Shown: positions 15,778-24,636 of the stretch, piece after piece
How positions within the stretch are numbered: position 1 is the first letter of the stretch
Layout of the letters: each line of letters starts with the position of its first letter
Source of the DNA: Cryobacterium sp. PH31-L1
GTDB taxonomy: Bacteria; Actinomycetota; Actinomycetes; Actinomycetales; Microbacteriaceae
Length of the DNA: 64,000 nucleotides
NCBI RefSeq assembly: GCF_030063145.1
Contig: NZ_JASISM010000003.1
Coordinates: forward strand, 372,001-436,000
Direction of reading: 5' to 3'
Notes under the pieces: generated by a model
What the model was told of the DNA's origin: nothing
Database searches by the model: none
What the model saw: the letters and a program-made list of their open reading frames with translations, nothing else
Program-made: the position numbers and the translations under genes

Positions 15778-16665
15778 ATGCCTTCCGCGTGGACACCGAC
15801 CAGCCCGAGCCGTGTCATCCACGCCAACAACCTCGAGGTGCTGCCCAGCCTGCCGGATGACGCCTTCACTCTGATCTACCTCGACCCGCCGTTCAACACT
15901 GGCCGGTCGCAGAAACGGCAGACCACGACCTCGGTGCGTTCGGTCTCCACCGACGGCTCGCACGCGGCCGGCACGATCACCGGTTTCAAGGGGCAGCGCT
16001 ACGAACGTATCAAGGGCGACCTGCTCGGTTACGACGACCAGTTCGAGGACTATTGGGCCTTTCTCGAGCCGCGCCTGATCGAGGCGTGGCGGCTGCTCGC
16101 CGACGACGGCACGCTCTATCTGCACCTCGACTACCGCGAGGCGCACTACGCCAAGGTTCTGCTCGACGCCCTGTTCGGCCGGGAATGCTTTCTCAACGAA
16201 CTCATCTGGGCCTACGACTACGGTGCCAAGTCCAAGAACAAGTGGCCCACCAAACACGACACGATTCTGGTCTACGTGAAGAACCCGGCCCGGTACTACT
16301 TCGACTCGACCACCGTCGATCGCGAGCCGTATATGGCTCCCGGCCTGGTCACGCCCGAAAAGGTCGCCAAGGGCAAACTGCCGACGGATGTCTGGTGGCA
16401 CACGATCGTCTCGCCCACCGGCAAGGAAAAAACCGGCTACCCCACCCAGAAACCGATCGGCATCCTCCGCCGCATCATCCAGGCATCCAGCCGTGAGGGC
16501 GACTGGGTGCTGGACTTCTTCGCCGGCAGCGGCACCACCGGCGCGGTCGCGGCCGCGCTCGGTCGCCGCTTCGTGCTGATCGACCAGAACCCCGAAGCGC
16601 TCGCCGTGATGCGCTCCCGGTTCGCGCCGCTGCCCGAGGTCGAATTTTCCGCCCCTGTCGGCTGA
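15778..16665 (+). CDS. Solitary site-specific DNA methyltransferase (beta class, probably N6-adenine)
   Basis: 295 residues. Catalytic motif IV is DPPF (36-39, in LIYLDPPFNTG) and the AdoMet-binding motif I is FAGSGTTG near residue 247 in DFFAGSGTTGAVAAALGRRFVLIDQN, the order of the beta class. A DPPF rather than SPPY motif favours adenine-N6. Between them is a target-recognition stretch with YDYGAKSKNKWPTKHDTIL. No restriction endonuclease gene is adjacent, so it is an orphan enzyme more likely to mark sites for regulation or repair than to protect from cutting. The recognition sequence is unknown. Confidence 0.9.
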   Translation: MPSAWTPTSPSRVIHANNLEVLPSLPDDAFTLIYLDPPFNTGRSQKRQTTTSVRSVSTDGSHAAGTITGFKGQRYERIKGDLLGYDDQFEDYWAFLEPRLIEAWRLLADDGTLYLHLDYREAHYAKVLLDALFGRECFLNELIWAYDYGAKSKNKWPTKHDTILVYVKNPARYYFDSTTVDREPYMAPGLVTPEKVAKGKLPTDVWWHTIVSPTGKEKTGYPTQKPIGILRRIIQASSREGDWVLDFFAGSGTTGAVAAALGRRFVLIDQNPEALAVMRSRFAPLPEVEFSAPVG

Positions 16666-16698
16666 CCCGCCCGCATCCGCTTCACCAGAGGAGAACCC

Positions 16699-17622
16699 AT
16701 GAGATTTCGCATTTTCACCGAACCCCAGCAGGGTGCCACCTATGACGACGTCCTCGCCGTCGCGCAGGCCACCGAGCGGCTCGGCTTCGACGCTTTCTTC
16801 CGCAGTGACCACTATCAGGTCATGGGCGACGGTGACGGCCTGCCCGGCCCGACGGATGCCTGGACCACCCTGGCCGGGTTGGCGCGCGAGACGAAACGCA
16901 TCCGTCTGGGTACTCTCGTCTCGTCGGTGACCTACCGGCCTCCGGGCATTCTCGCGATTCAGGTGGCGCAGGTCGACCAGATGTCGGGTGGCCGCGTCGA
17001 GCTCGGACTCGGCACCGGCTGGTTCGAGCAGGAGCACCTCGCCTACGGCATCCCGTTTCCGGCCAAGCGATTCGGCATGCTCGAGGAACAGCTCGAAGTG
17101 ATCACCGGACTGTGGAATACCCCGGTCGGTGACCGGTACAACTTCGCCGGGGAGCACTACACCCTCATCGATTCACCGGCACTGCCGAAGCCGACACAGG
17201 CGCGCGTGCCGGTGATCGTGGGAGGTGGCGGCGCCAAACGCACGCCCAAACTCGCGGCCCGCTTCGCGACCGAGTTCAATCTGCCGTTTCCTGACTTCGC
17301 CGACATCGCGGGCAAGTTCGACGGGGTGCGGGCGGCCTGTGAGGCCATCGACCGCGACCCGGCCGAGCTCACCTATTCGGCAGCGCTGATCGCCGTCGGT
17401 GGCCACGACGAAGCCGAATTCGCTCGCCGGGCCGCCGCGGTCGGTCGCGAACCGGCCGAACTGCGCGCGCACGGCCTGGCCGGCACGGCCTCCGAGATCG
17501 TCGACCGGCTGGGCGCCCTCGCCGACTCCGGCGTCGAGTGCGTCTACCTGCAGGTCATGGACCTGTCCGACCTAGACCACCTCGAATTTCTGGCCACCGA
17601 GGTGGTTCCGCAGCTTCGTTGA
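16699..17622 (+). CDS. LLM-class (luciferase-like) F420-dependent oxidoreductase
   Basis: 307 residues. N-terminal MRFRIFTEPQQGATYDDVLAVAQATERLGFDAFFRSDHY and LGTLVSSVTYRPPGILAIQVAQVDQMSGGRVELGLGTGW are characteristic of the bacterial luciferase-like TIM-barrel family that uses F420 or FMN. AGAGGAG precedes the ATG at ideal spacing. The substrate is unknown. It follows the methyltransferase by 33 bases, so co-transcription is possible. Confidence 0.9.
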   Translation: MRFRIFTEPQQGATYDDVLAVAQATERLGFDAFFRSDHYQVMGDGDGLPGPTDAWTTLAGLARETKRIRLGTLVSSVTYRPPGILAIQVAQVDQMSGGRVELGLGTGWFEQEHLAYGIPFPAKRFGMLEEQLEVITGLWNTPVGDRYNFAGEHYTLIDSPALPKPTQARVPVIVGGGGAKRTPKLAARFATEFNLPFPDFADIAGKFDGVRAACEAIDRDPAELTYSAALIAVGGHDEAEFARRAAAVGREPAELRAHGLAGTASEIVDRLGALADSGVECVYLQVMDLSDLDHLEFLATEVVPQLR

Positions 17623-17662
17623 GGCGCGCCGAACGGATGCCGTCGCGCCCGCCCCCGCTCGG

Positions 17663-17722
17663 GGCACTCGTTAGAGATGCGGGCACCCCTACGTAGGAGT
17701 GCAGTGAACTATAACGAGTGCC
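17663..17722. repeat. Nested palindrome between convergent genes
   Basis: Outer arms GGCACTCGTTA (17663-17673) and TAACGAGTGCC (17712-17722) are perfect. Inside lies a second near-perfect palindrome at 17683-17702 centred on CCTACGTAGG, with one mismatch in 10 bp. It separates the LLM oxidoreductase and glucosidase genes, which face each other. It may act as a bidirectional terminator, though it has no T-run. Confidence 0.7.
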
Positions 17723-17744
17723 ACGGTCGGGCATCAGCGGTCGG

Positions 17745-19160
17745 TCAGCCCGCGTGCGCCGCCCGCAGGTGCTCGGCGTACATGCGCCCGCTGTCTTTCA
17801 CCGTGCGTTCGAGGGTCTTGTAGTCGACCCGCACGATGCCGAAGCGTTTCTCGTAGCCGTACGACCACTCGAAGTTGTCGAGCAGTGACCAGACGAAGTA
17901 CCCGCGCACGTCGGCGCCGGCCGCGATCGCCTCGCCCACCTTGTTGATGTGCGCCACGATGTACTCGGCGCGGTCCGCGTCGTGCACCACGCCGTCGGCG
18001 CTCACGGTGTCGTCATAGGCGGCACCGTTCTCGGTCACGTAGAGCGGCGGCAGGCGGTCATACTCCTCGTCGAGGCGCACGAGCAGCAGGCGCAGGCCGT
18101 CGGGGTTGACCTCCCAGTCCATCGCGGTGCGCGGCAGTCCGCGGCTGGGAAAGGTGATGTACTCCGATCCGACCCACGGCGAACCGACAGGCCGGTCGGC
18201 GCCGCCGGAGTGACCGTCGCTCGCCGTGGCATCCGCATGGCCACTAACGAGGTCGTCGTGGTAGTGGTTGACACCGAGAAAATCGAGCGGGGCCGCGATG
18301 ATCTCAAGGTCGTCGGAGTGGATGACCTCGGCCAGCCCGAACGGCTCGAGGTCGTGAAGTGTGTCCTCCGGGTAGGCGCCCCGCAACAGTGGGTCGAGAA
18401 AAATGCGGTTGGCGAGCGAATCGAGCCGCCGAGCCGCCTCAATGTCGACCGGGTCGGCGGCGTCGCGCGGCACGGCGTTCGTGAGATTGAGGGTGATGCC
18501 GAGGTTCTGGGCCCCCGCCGAGCGCAGCGCGTTCACCGCGAGGCCGTGCGCGAGGTGCTGGTGATGCACCGCCGCGACCGCCGCCCGGCCATCTTGCCGG
18601 CCCGGCGCGTGCGCGCCCGATCCGTAGCCGAGCAGGGATGAGCAAAACGGTTCGTTGAAGGTGGTCCAGTGGGTGACCCGATCGCCCAGCGCGGAGTAGA
18701 CATCGCTCGCGTAGTCGACGAACCGGTACGCGGTGTCGCGGTTGGCCCAGCCGCCCCTCTCTTCGAGCGCCTGCGGCAGATCCCAGTGGTACAGGGTGAG
18801 CCAGGGCAGAATGCCGGCGCTGAGCAGCTCGTCGACCAGCCGCGAATAGAAGTCGAGCCCCTCCGGGTTCGCGGCCCGATCATTCGGGCGCACGCGTGCC
18901 CAGCTGGTCGAGAACCGGTAGGCGTCGAGGCCGAGCGACGACATGAGACGCACGTCGGCGGGCATCCGGTGGTAGTGATCGACCGCCGTTTCCAGGTCGT
19001 CGCCGCCCGCAATGGCGCCGGGAATCCGCGCGAACGCATCCCAGATCGAGTCCTCCTTGCCGCCAGCATGGCCGGCCCCCTCGATCTGCGCGGCGGCAGT
19101 GGCCGACCCCCAGAGAAATCCGTGCGGCCAGGTGAACGGTGTGGGCAGGGTCTGCGACAT
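17745..19160 (-). CDS. bglB: Glycoside hydrolase family 1 beta-glucosidase
   Basis: 471 residues. Acid/base glutamate E170 lies in THWTTFNEPF and the nucleophile E377 in LYVTENGA, both exact GH1 signatures. The N-terminal GFLWGSATAAAQIEGAG is the family start and WSLLDNFEWSYGYEKRFGIVRVDY the family end. The enzyme removes non-reducing beta-glucose or beta-galactose from oligosaccharides and has no signal peptide, so it is cytoplasmic. No sugar transporter lies next to it. Confidence 0.93.
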   Translation of the reverse strand: MSQTLPTPFTWPHGFLWGSATAAAQIEGAGHAGGKEDSIWDAFARIPGAIAGGDDLETAVDHYHRMPADVRLMSSLGLDAYRFSTSWARVRPNDRAANPEGLDFYSRLVDELLSAGILPWLTLYHWDLPQALEERGGWANRDTAYRFVDYASDVYSALGDRVTHWTTFNEPFCSSLLGYGSGAHAPGRQDGRAAVAAVHHQHLAHGLAVNALRSAGAQNLGITLNLTNAVPRDAADPVDIEAARRLDSLANRIFLDPLLRGAYPEDTLHDLEPFGLAEVIHSDDLEIIAAPLDFLGVNHYHDDLVSGHADATASDGHSGGADRPVGSPWVGSEYITFPSRGLPRTAMDWEVNPDGLRLLLVRLDEEYDRLPPLYVTENGAAYDDTVSADGVVHDADRAEYIVAHINKVGEAIAAGADVRGYFVWSLLDNFEWSYGYEKRFGIVRVDYKTLERTVKDSGRMYAEHLRAAHAG

Positions 19161-19332
19161 GACGTCACGCTACCCTGCGGCGAGGAATTCGACCAGCGAC
19201 GAGGGCGTAACCGCGGACATCCGGTCGAACCGTCCCTGCAATCGGCTGCGAACCGGCCATCGTGTCGAAGATCTCCGCAGTTATGCACGCGGCATTCGGA
19301 GATCTCAGATTCGTCGCGGCTAAGCTCGAATC

Positions 19333-19470
19333 ATGCTGCAGAACAACGAACCCACCGAGGCCGACCAGCGGCGCACCCGGCGCCGGTTTCTGATCGGGGT
19401 TCTCATCGTTGGAGTGGTCGTCGCACTCGCTGCGATTGGCCTCTATCTGAGCGCCGCCCTCAGCGTTTAA
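19333..19470 (+). CDS. Small single-pass membrane protein, 45 residues
   Basis: The ATG at 19333 opens a 45-residue frame: a charged N-terminus MLQNNEPTEADQRRTRRR, one transmembrane helix (residues about 20-43, FLIGVLIVGVVVALAAIGLY) and a short end LSAALSV. Positive residues before the helix predict an N-in topology. No Shine-Dalgarno is obvious. It lies 21 bases before the amidase-like gene on the same strand. It is too short to be sure, but the charge pattern is convincing. Function unknown. Confidence 0.5.
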   Translation: MLQNNEPTEADQRRTRRRFLIGVLIVGVVVALAAIGLYLSAALSV

Positions 19471-19491
19471 TCAACCAGAAGTGAGTACACA

Positions 19492-20202
19492 GTGCAGTTG
19501 ACAAGGTGGCAGCGACTCGGCCTGACGACGGCCATCGGTGCCGTTCTCGCGGTCGGCGCAACCGCGCTCGTTGTGCAGGCGCTTGATGGTCCCGCCACCC
19601 CCGCCAAAACAGCGCAGACAACGGATGCCGACGCCTCAGCTGCGACGGAGGAACCGGCTCGCGCCACCCCGACCGACACGCCCGCTGCGGCACCGGTCGA
19701 AGCGGAGTCCGCCCTCAGCGCCCCCGTCGCCGCGCAGATCGACTACCTCCTCGCGCACTGGAAGCCGGAAAGCTACAACTCCGCCGAGTGGGGCGTGCTC
19801 GGCGAGAACGACTGCGTCAACTTCGCCAGCCAGGCCATGATCGCTCGCGGCTGGACCATGGACGGCGTCTGGTCGAGCCCGAAGAATGGCAACGCCTACG
19901 ACGCGTCGGCCGCCTGGCGCAGTTCCACCGCGTTCATGAAGTACATCGCGCAGACCGGCAAGGCCACCGCGCTCACCGATCAGCAGCGCGATCAGGTCAA
20001 GGTCGGCGACATCGTGCAGTTCGACTGGGACAACACCGGCGACCGCGACCACACCGGCATCGTCACCCGGGTCGAAAAGACCGGCGACACCGTCGCGATC
20101 TCGTTCGCCGGGCACACCCTGGATTCGGACTACCGCTCGGTCGACACGGCGATCACCGTGGACCACCCGGGCGGAACTGCTTTCTACTGGAGTGTTCCTT
20201 AG
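19492..20202 (+). CDS. Secreted amidase-domain protein (Amidase_6 type)
   Basis: 236 residues from GTG 19492. Residues 8-30 are a signal sequence or anchor (LGLTTAIGAVLAVGATALVVQA), followed by an Ala/Thr/Pro linker to about residue 75. The C-terminal domain has C108 in ENDCVNFASQAMIARG and H187 in DRDHTGIVTRV, the Cys-His pair of the NlpC/P60-like amidase_6 family. Such domains cut peptide or amide bonds, often in the cell wall; the substrate here is unknown. The small membrane protein upstream may be its partner. Confidence 0.8.
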   Translation: MQLTRWQRLGLTTAIGAVLAVGATALVVQALDGPATPAKTAQTTDADASAATEEPARATPTDTPAAAPVEAESALSAPVAAQIDYLLAHWKPESYNSAEWGVLGENDCVNFASQAMIARGWTMDGVWSSPKNGNAYDASAAWRSSTAFMKYIAQTGKATALTDQQRDQVKVGDIVQFDWDNTGDRDHTGIVTRVEKTGDTVAISFAGHTLDSDYRSVDTAITVDHPGGTAFYWSVP

Positions 20203-20215
20203 TCAGGTCAACACT

Positions 20216-20255
20216 GGTTGAGATCGCCGGCGTCGTGCCTATGGCGGTCTCGACC
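20216..20255. repeat. REP-like hairpin between convergent genes
   Basis: GGTTGAGATCGCC (20216-20228) pairs with GGCGGTCTCGACC (20243-20255), with two G-T wobbles. The right arm continues as a second copy of CTCGACCAG (20257-20265), typical of dispersed palindromes. It lies between the amidase and phosphoglucomutase genes. Confidence 0.6.
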
Positions 20256-20366
20256 AGCTCGACCAGCGGATTGTGGCGTGATCGGCACGCCGGCCCACGT
20301 CGCTGATCGGGGCTGTCAAGATCGCCGTCGACTCAGCGAGCGGTCCCGGCAGGCAGACCCACCCCG

Positions 20367-21983
20367 TTAGGCGATCGCGGCGTCGACGATCGCCTTGGCC
20401 TCCAGCTGCACCTGCGCCAGGTGTTCGTCGCCGAGGAACGACTCGGCGTAGATCTTGTAGACGTCTTCGGTGCCGCTCGGCCGGGCCGCGAACCAGGCGT
20501 TCTCGGTAGTCACCTTCACTCCGCCGATGGCCGCTCCGTTTCCGGGCGCCACGCTGAACGCTTCGGTGATTTTCTCACCGGCCAGTTTGGTGGCCGTGAT
20601 CATTGAACCGTCGAGCTTGGCCAACGCAGCCTTTTGGGCGGGCGTGGCCGCAGCATCCACTCGCGCGTAGGAGGGGGCGCCGAAGTGTTCGGCCAGCTCG
20701 GCATAACGCTGCGAAGGAGTCTTGCCAGTGACGGCGAGAATCTCGGAGGCGAGCAGGGCCAACAGAATACCGTCCTTGTCGGTGGTCCAGACGGTGCCGT
20801 CGAAGCGCACGAAGCTCGCGCCGGCGCTCTCCTCGCCGCCGAAGCCCACTGACCCGTCGATGAGGCCGGGCACGAACCACTTGAAGCCCACCGGCACCTC
20901 CCACAGGTCGCGGCCGAGAAAGCCGGTGACCCGGTCGATCATGGTCGACGAGACGAGGGTCTTGCCGACCGCGGCATCGGGCTTCCAGCCTTCACGGTGG
21001 CTGTACAGGTAGTCGATGGCGACGGCGAGAAAGTGGTTCGGGTTCATCAGGCCGCCGTCTGGCGTGACGATGCCGTGCCGGTCGGCGTCGGCGTCATTAC
21101 CCGTGAGGATGTCGTACTCGTCTTTGTGGGCGACAACGGATGCCATCACCGACGCACTCGACGGATCCATCCGGATCTTCTCGTCCCAGTCCAGGGTCAT
21201 GAATCGCCAGGTCGGGTCGACCGTGGGGTTGACCACGACCAGGTCGATCTCGTAGCGGTCACGGATGGCGCCCCAGTAGCCGACACTCGCGCCGCCGAGT
21301 GGGTCGGCCCCGATGCGGATTCCGCTGGTGCGGATGGCCTGCATGTCGATGATGTTTTCGAGGTCGTTCACGTAGTTGCCGCGAAAGTCGTAGGTTTCGA
21401 CGGCGCTCGGCTCGCTCATCAGGACGCCGTCCAGGCCATTGGCGATGAGCTCGTTCGCCCGGTTCGCGATCCACGAGGTCGCGTCGCTGTCGGCCGGTCC
21501 GCCGTGCGGCGGGTTGTACTTGAAGCCGCCGTCCATCGGCGGGTTGTGGCTTGGAGTGACGACGATGCCGTCGGCCAGGTCGCCGTGCTCGGCCCGGTTA
21601 TAGGCCAGAATCGCGTGTGACAGGGAGGGGGTGGGCACGTAATCGTCGAACTCGTCCACGAGCACGCGCACGCCGTTGGCGACGAGCACCTCGAGGGCGG
21701 TGGTGTAGGCCGGGCCACTCAGGGCGTGCGGGTCAGTGCCGATGAAGAGGGGGCCAGTGATGCCCTGGCCGGCGCGGTATTCCACGATCGCCTGCGTCGT
21801 CGCGCTGATGTGATCCTCGTTGAACGCGGTGTTCAGCGAGCTGCCGCGATGCCCCGAGGTGCCGAAGACGACCCGCTGGGCCGGCACCGTGACATCCGGT
21901 TTCAGGTCGTAATAGGCCTTGACCAGGCCATCGACGTCGATCAGGTCAGATTCCAGGGCTCGGGTGCCCGCGCGTTCGCTCAT
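20367..21983 (-). CDS. pgm: Phosphoglucomutase, alpha-D-glucose phosphate-specific
   Basis: 538 residues from the ATG at 21983 (a GTG two codons upstream at 21989 is an alternative). The phosphoserine loop is [11 protein letters not shown], the Mg-binding loop [10 protein letters not shown], the sugar-binding loop [10 protein letters not shown] and the phosphate-binding loop [15 protein letters not shown], all in order. It interconverts glucose 1-phosphate and glucose 6-phosphate, feeding glycogen and cell-wall sugar nucleotide synthesis. Single gene, divergent from pheA with overlapping promoter space. Confidence 0.96.
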   Translation of the reverse strand: MSERAGTRALESDLIDVDGLVKAYYDLKPDVTVPAQRVVFGTSGHRGSSLNTAFNEDHISATTQAIVEYRAGQGITGPLFIGTDPHALSGPAYTTALEVLVANGVRVLVDEFDDYVPTPSLSHAILAYNRAEHGDLADGIVVTPSHNPPMDGGFKYNPPHGGPADSDATSWIANRANELIANGLDGVLMSEPSAVETYDFRGNYVNDLENIIDMQAIRTSGIRIGADPLGGASVGYWGAIRDRYEIDLVVVNPTVDPTWRFMTLDWDEKIRMDPSSASVMASVVAHKDEYDILTGNDADADRHGIVTPDGGLMNPNHFLAVAIDYLYSHREGWKPDAAVGKTLVSSTMIDRVTGFLGRDLWEVPVGFKWFVPGLIDGSVGFGGEESAGASFVRFDGTVWTTDKDGILLALLASEILAVTGKTPSQRYAELAEHFGAPSYARVDAAATPAQKAALAKLDGSMITATKLAGEKITEAFSVAPGNGAAIGGVKVTTENAWFAARPSGTEDVYKIYAESFLGDEHLAQVQLEAKAIVDAAIA

Positions 21984-22018
21984 GAGCACAGTCTGGCACC
22001 ACCGGTAGGCTGTCAGCC

Positions 22019-22975
22019 ATGCCCGACGCGCCGAATCCGCCCGAAGCCCGCACCTACAGCTATCTCGGCCCGGCGGGCACCTTCACCGAAGCGGCGCTGG
22101 CCCAGGTGGCCGAGGCGCGTGGCCAGATCTGGCGCCCGGTCAACAACGTGGGCGAGGCCTTCGCCGATGTCGTGTCGGGTCGCAGCCTTGCGGCCATGAT
22201 CGCCATCGAGAACTCGGTCGACGGCGGCGTTACCGCCACCCAGGATGCCCTGGCGAGCGTGCCGAACTTGCGCATCATCGGCGAATACCTGGTGCCGGTG
22301 AATTTCGTGCTGGTGGCCCGTCCCGGCACGACGCTGGCCGACGTGCGCGTCGTCAACGCGCATCCGGTCGCCTACGGCCAGTGCCGCAACTGGCTTGAAC
22401 GCACCCTGCCCAGTCACGGCCATATCCCCGCCTCGAGCAACGTCGCCGCCGCGTCTTCCCTGCTCGACACCGATCAAGCGGATGCCGCGATCGCCCCACC
22501 CGGCATCGACAAACACCACAATCTCGTCGTTCTCGCTTCGAATATCGGTGACAACCCCAACGCGGTCACCCGCTTCGTGCTGGTCGGCCGCGGCAACGCG
22601 CTCACCGCGCCGACCGGCGCCGACAAGACCAGTCTCATCATCGAACTGCCGAGCGACCGGTCGGGAGCCCTGCTCGAGATGCTCGAGCAGTTCGCCACAC
22701 GGGGCGTGAACCTCAGCCTGATTCAGTCCCGGCCGATCGGAGATTCCCTCGGCCGCTACCGTTTCGTCGTCGACGCCGAGGGGCACATTCTCGACGAGCG
22801 CGTCGCCGACGCGCTGCTGGGCCTTCGACGATTCAGCCCGAAGGTGATCTTTCTCGGGTCGTATCCGCGGGCCGACAAGCGCCCGATCGAGTTCACCTCA
22901 CGCTACGACGACGGCATTTTCATCGAAGCCCGCGACTGGTTGCGCGGTTTGATCGACGGGGAACCCATTGAATAG
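22019..22975 (+). CDS. pheA: Prephenate dehydratase
   Basis: 318 residues. It decarboxylates and dehydrates prephenate to phenylpyruvate in phenylalanine synthesis. N-terminal [26 protein letters not shown] and [12 protein letters not shown] (TRF motif) form the catalytic domain (1-195). An ACT domain follows (200-285): [36 protein letters not shown], which senses phenylalanine. ESRP is changed to QSRP. The stop codon lies in the first unit of a 28-bp tandem repeat. Confidence 0.95.
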   Translation: MPDAPNPPEARTYSYLGPAGTFTEAALAQVAEARGQIWRPVNNVGEAFADVVSGRSLAAMIAIENSVDGGVTATQDALASVPNLRIIGEYLVPVNFVLVARPGTTLADVRVVNAHPVAYGQCRNWLERTLPSHGHIPASSNVAAASSLLDTDQADAAIAPPGIDKHHNLVVLASNIGDNPNAVTRFVLVGRGNALTAPTGADKTSLIIELPSDRSGALLEMLEQFATRGVNLSLIQSRPIGDSLGRYRFVVDAEGHILDERVADALLGLRRFSPKVIFLGSYPRADKRPIEFTSRYDDGIFIEARDWLRGLIDGEPIE

Positions 22976-23058
22976 GCACATCGGCGGGGAACCCGTTGAA
23001 CAGGCACATCGGCGGGAACCCGTTGAATAAACACATCGCGGGGGAGCCCACCGAATGA
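22958..23058 (+). repeat. Tandem repeat of a 28-bp unit, about 3.6 copies
   Basis: Units begin at 22958, 22986, 23014 and 23041, the third one base shorter and the last cut off at the next gene's start. The first carries the pheA stop codon; the last carries the ATG of the next gene. Each begins with GGG(G)A, so the last unit doubles as a Shine-Dalgarno. Confidence 0.9.
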
Positions 23059-23510
23059 CCGTCGACCCGAACAACGACGCCCGCTACCAGCGCGGCTACG
23101 AGCCCGACGCGCAGGCGGATGCCGCCGACCTGACAGCGTTTCTGTCACCCGCCTCGGACGGGCCGTCCGTCGCATCCGCTGACGTAATCGAGCCAGGCTC
23201 GGTTCACGCGCCAGACGCCGCCGACCTGCTCGACCAGTTCGAGCCGCGCAATCCGTTCATCGTTGCATTGTGGTTGATCGGGCCGGCACTCACCATCGGC
23301 GGACTGAGCCTGCAGGTGCGATCGATTCTTGAATCGATGTCTGGCTCGGGCTACATCAATTCTCCCGGCGGGGAGGTGCCCTTCGAAATGGTCCTGCAGC
23401 AGATCTCTTGGTCGCTCGGACCCGCCATGACATCAACCGGCCTGGCCAGTCTGGTTGGTCTGCTGTTCTATCAGGCCCTGCGCTGGCGCTCGCGGTCGAC
23501 CCGGCGTTGA
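23055..23510 (+). CDS. Two-helix membrane protein of unknown function
   Basis: 151 residues. Residues 1-60 are hydrophilic and acidic (many Asp, Ala). Two transmembrane segments follow: NPFIVALWLIGPALTIGGLSL (about 66-86) and the stretch WSLGPAMTSTGLASLVGLLFYQAL (about 120-143). The C-terminus is Arg-rich. I do not recognise the family. It follows pheA through the 28-bp tandem repeat and uses GGGGAG in the last repeat unit as its ribosome-binding site, so it is likely co-transcribed with pheA. Confidence 0.8.
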   Translation: MTVDPNNDARYQRGYEPDAQADAADLTAFLSPASDGPSVASADVIEPGSVHAPDAADLLDQFEPRNPFIVALWLIGPALTIGGLSLQVRSILESMSGSGYINSPGGEVPFEMVLQQISWSLGPAMTSTGLASLVGLLFYQALRWRSRSTRR

Positions 23511-23515
23511 GCCGG

Positions 23516-23574
23516 GTGAGGGGTCGCAAATCGACCTAAAACCGAGTGTGGAAGGTCGATTTGCGACCCCTCAC
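23516..23574. terminator. Perfect 22-bp inverted repeat between convergent genes
   Basis: Arms at 23516-23537 and 23553-23574 are perfect complements over 22 bp with a 15-base loop containing TAAAACCGAG. The arms include GGGTCGCAAATCGACC. It separates convergent stops at 23510 and 23590 and could terminate both. It resembles the element at 52483-52551. Confidence 0.75.
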
Positions 23575-23589
23575 GGGAGAAAACGACGA

Positions 23590-24573
23590 TCAGGCCGGCA
23601 CGCGCACGATCAGCGCGCCGGCATCGGCGTTCAGGCGTACCTTGCGTACCAGGCCGAACTCATCGCCGTCGAGCTCGAAATCCTGCGCGTGTTCGAGCAC
23701 GATGCGAATATCGGGCCCGCGCAGGGTCGTCATCACCCGCTCATTCGACGATTCGGTGGCCTGAATCATGCGTCGGCCCACCGCAGAGCGGCGCAGCACC
23801 CCGTTCTCCCAGGTCACCCGGCGCCAGATGGTCAACCAGCCGAGCACGCCCTTGGGCTGCAGTACAGCAATGTCCAGAATGCCGTCGTCGAGGCGCGCGT
23901 CGGGCAGAAACTGCAGGTTGCCCGGCAGCAGCCCGCAGTTGGCGACGAGAATCGCGCTCACCTGCGCCGGCCGGTCCACCCGCCCGGCAACGCTGTAACG
24001 GATGCGAAATGGCCGCGCTTTCGGCAGCGCCCGCGCCACCCCGTCGACGTAGGCGAGCCAGCCCACCTGTTTCTTGAGATCGTCGCGGGTGTGCGCGATC
24101 ATCTGGGCGTCGAGGCCGAGACCGGCCATGACCAGAAAGACGTGTTCCTCGACCGCGCCGGCCTCGGTGGTGACAATCGCGATGCCAAGGTCGATGGGCT
24201 TGTCAACGCCGCTGAACGCAATCTCAGTGGCGGCATCGATACTACCGAGCGGCAACAACAGGTTGCGGGCGAGCAGATTTCCGGTGCCGGACGGTACGAT
24301 CGCCATGCTCACCCCGGAGTCGCGCAGAGCCTCGGCCACGGCTCGAACGGTGCCGTCGCCGCCGGCCGAGAGCACCATCGCGGCGCCGGCACCGATGGCC
24401 CGTTTCGTGGCCGCCTGCCCAACGTCATCGACGCTCGTCTCGAACCACTGCGTCTCGGCCCAGCCAGCGGATTGCTCGGCTGCGGCAACGCTCGCCCGCA
24501 GATCGGCAAGATCGACCTTCACCGGGTTGTAGACGACGGCAGCGTGCTGGTTTGGGCTTTCGGAGGCGGTCAC
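23590..24573 (-). CDS. Diacylglycerol/lipid kinase family protein
   Basis: 327 residues. The nucleotide-binding glycine motif is LSAGGDGTVRAVAEAL (about 90-105), preceded by AAVVYNPVKVDLADLRASV and followed by IVPSGTGNLLARNLLLP, all diagnostic of the DAGK catalytic domain. The family phosphorylates diacylglycerol, sphingosine-like lipids or undecaprenol. In actinobacteria it recycles diacylglycerol and may contribute to phosphatidylinositol-type lipid synthesis. Soluble or peripherally bound. It is divergent from serS. Confidence 0.9.
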   Translation of the reverse strand: MTASESPNQHAAVVYNPVKVDLADLRASVAAAEQSAGWAETQWFETSVDDVGQAATKRAIGAGAAMVLSAGGDGTVRAVAEALRDSGVSMAIVPSGTGNLLARNLLLPLGSIDAATEIAFSGVDKPIDLGIAIVTTEAGAVEEHVFLVMAGLGLDAQMIAHTRDDLKKQVGWLAYVDGVARALPKARPFRIRYSVAGRVDRPAQVSAILVANCGLLPGNLQFLPDARLDDGILDIAVLQPKGVLGWLTIWRRVTWENGVLRRSAVGRRMIQATESSNERVMTTLRGPDIRIVLEHAQDFELDGDEFGLVRKVRLNADAGALIVRVPA

Positions 24574-24636
24574 GACGCTCAGGATACTGGGTCGTCCCCG
24601 CGTTTGCCCGCCAACCTGCGCTTGTAGACTGGCCGG

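Noticed and set aside
22958..23058. CRISPR-like regular repeat
   Set aside because: Units are head-to-tail without spacers, and no cas genes are present.
22903..23175. 90-residue minus-strand frame over the 28-bp tandem repeat with repeated peptide units
   Set aside because: The repetition comes from the DNA repeat; there is no start signal and it overlaps two real genes.
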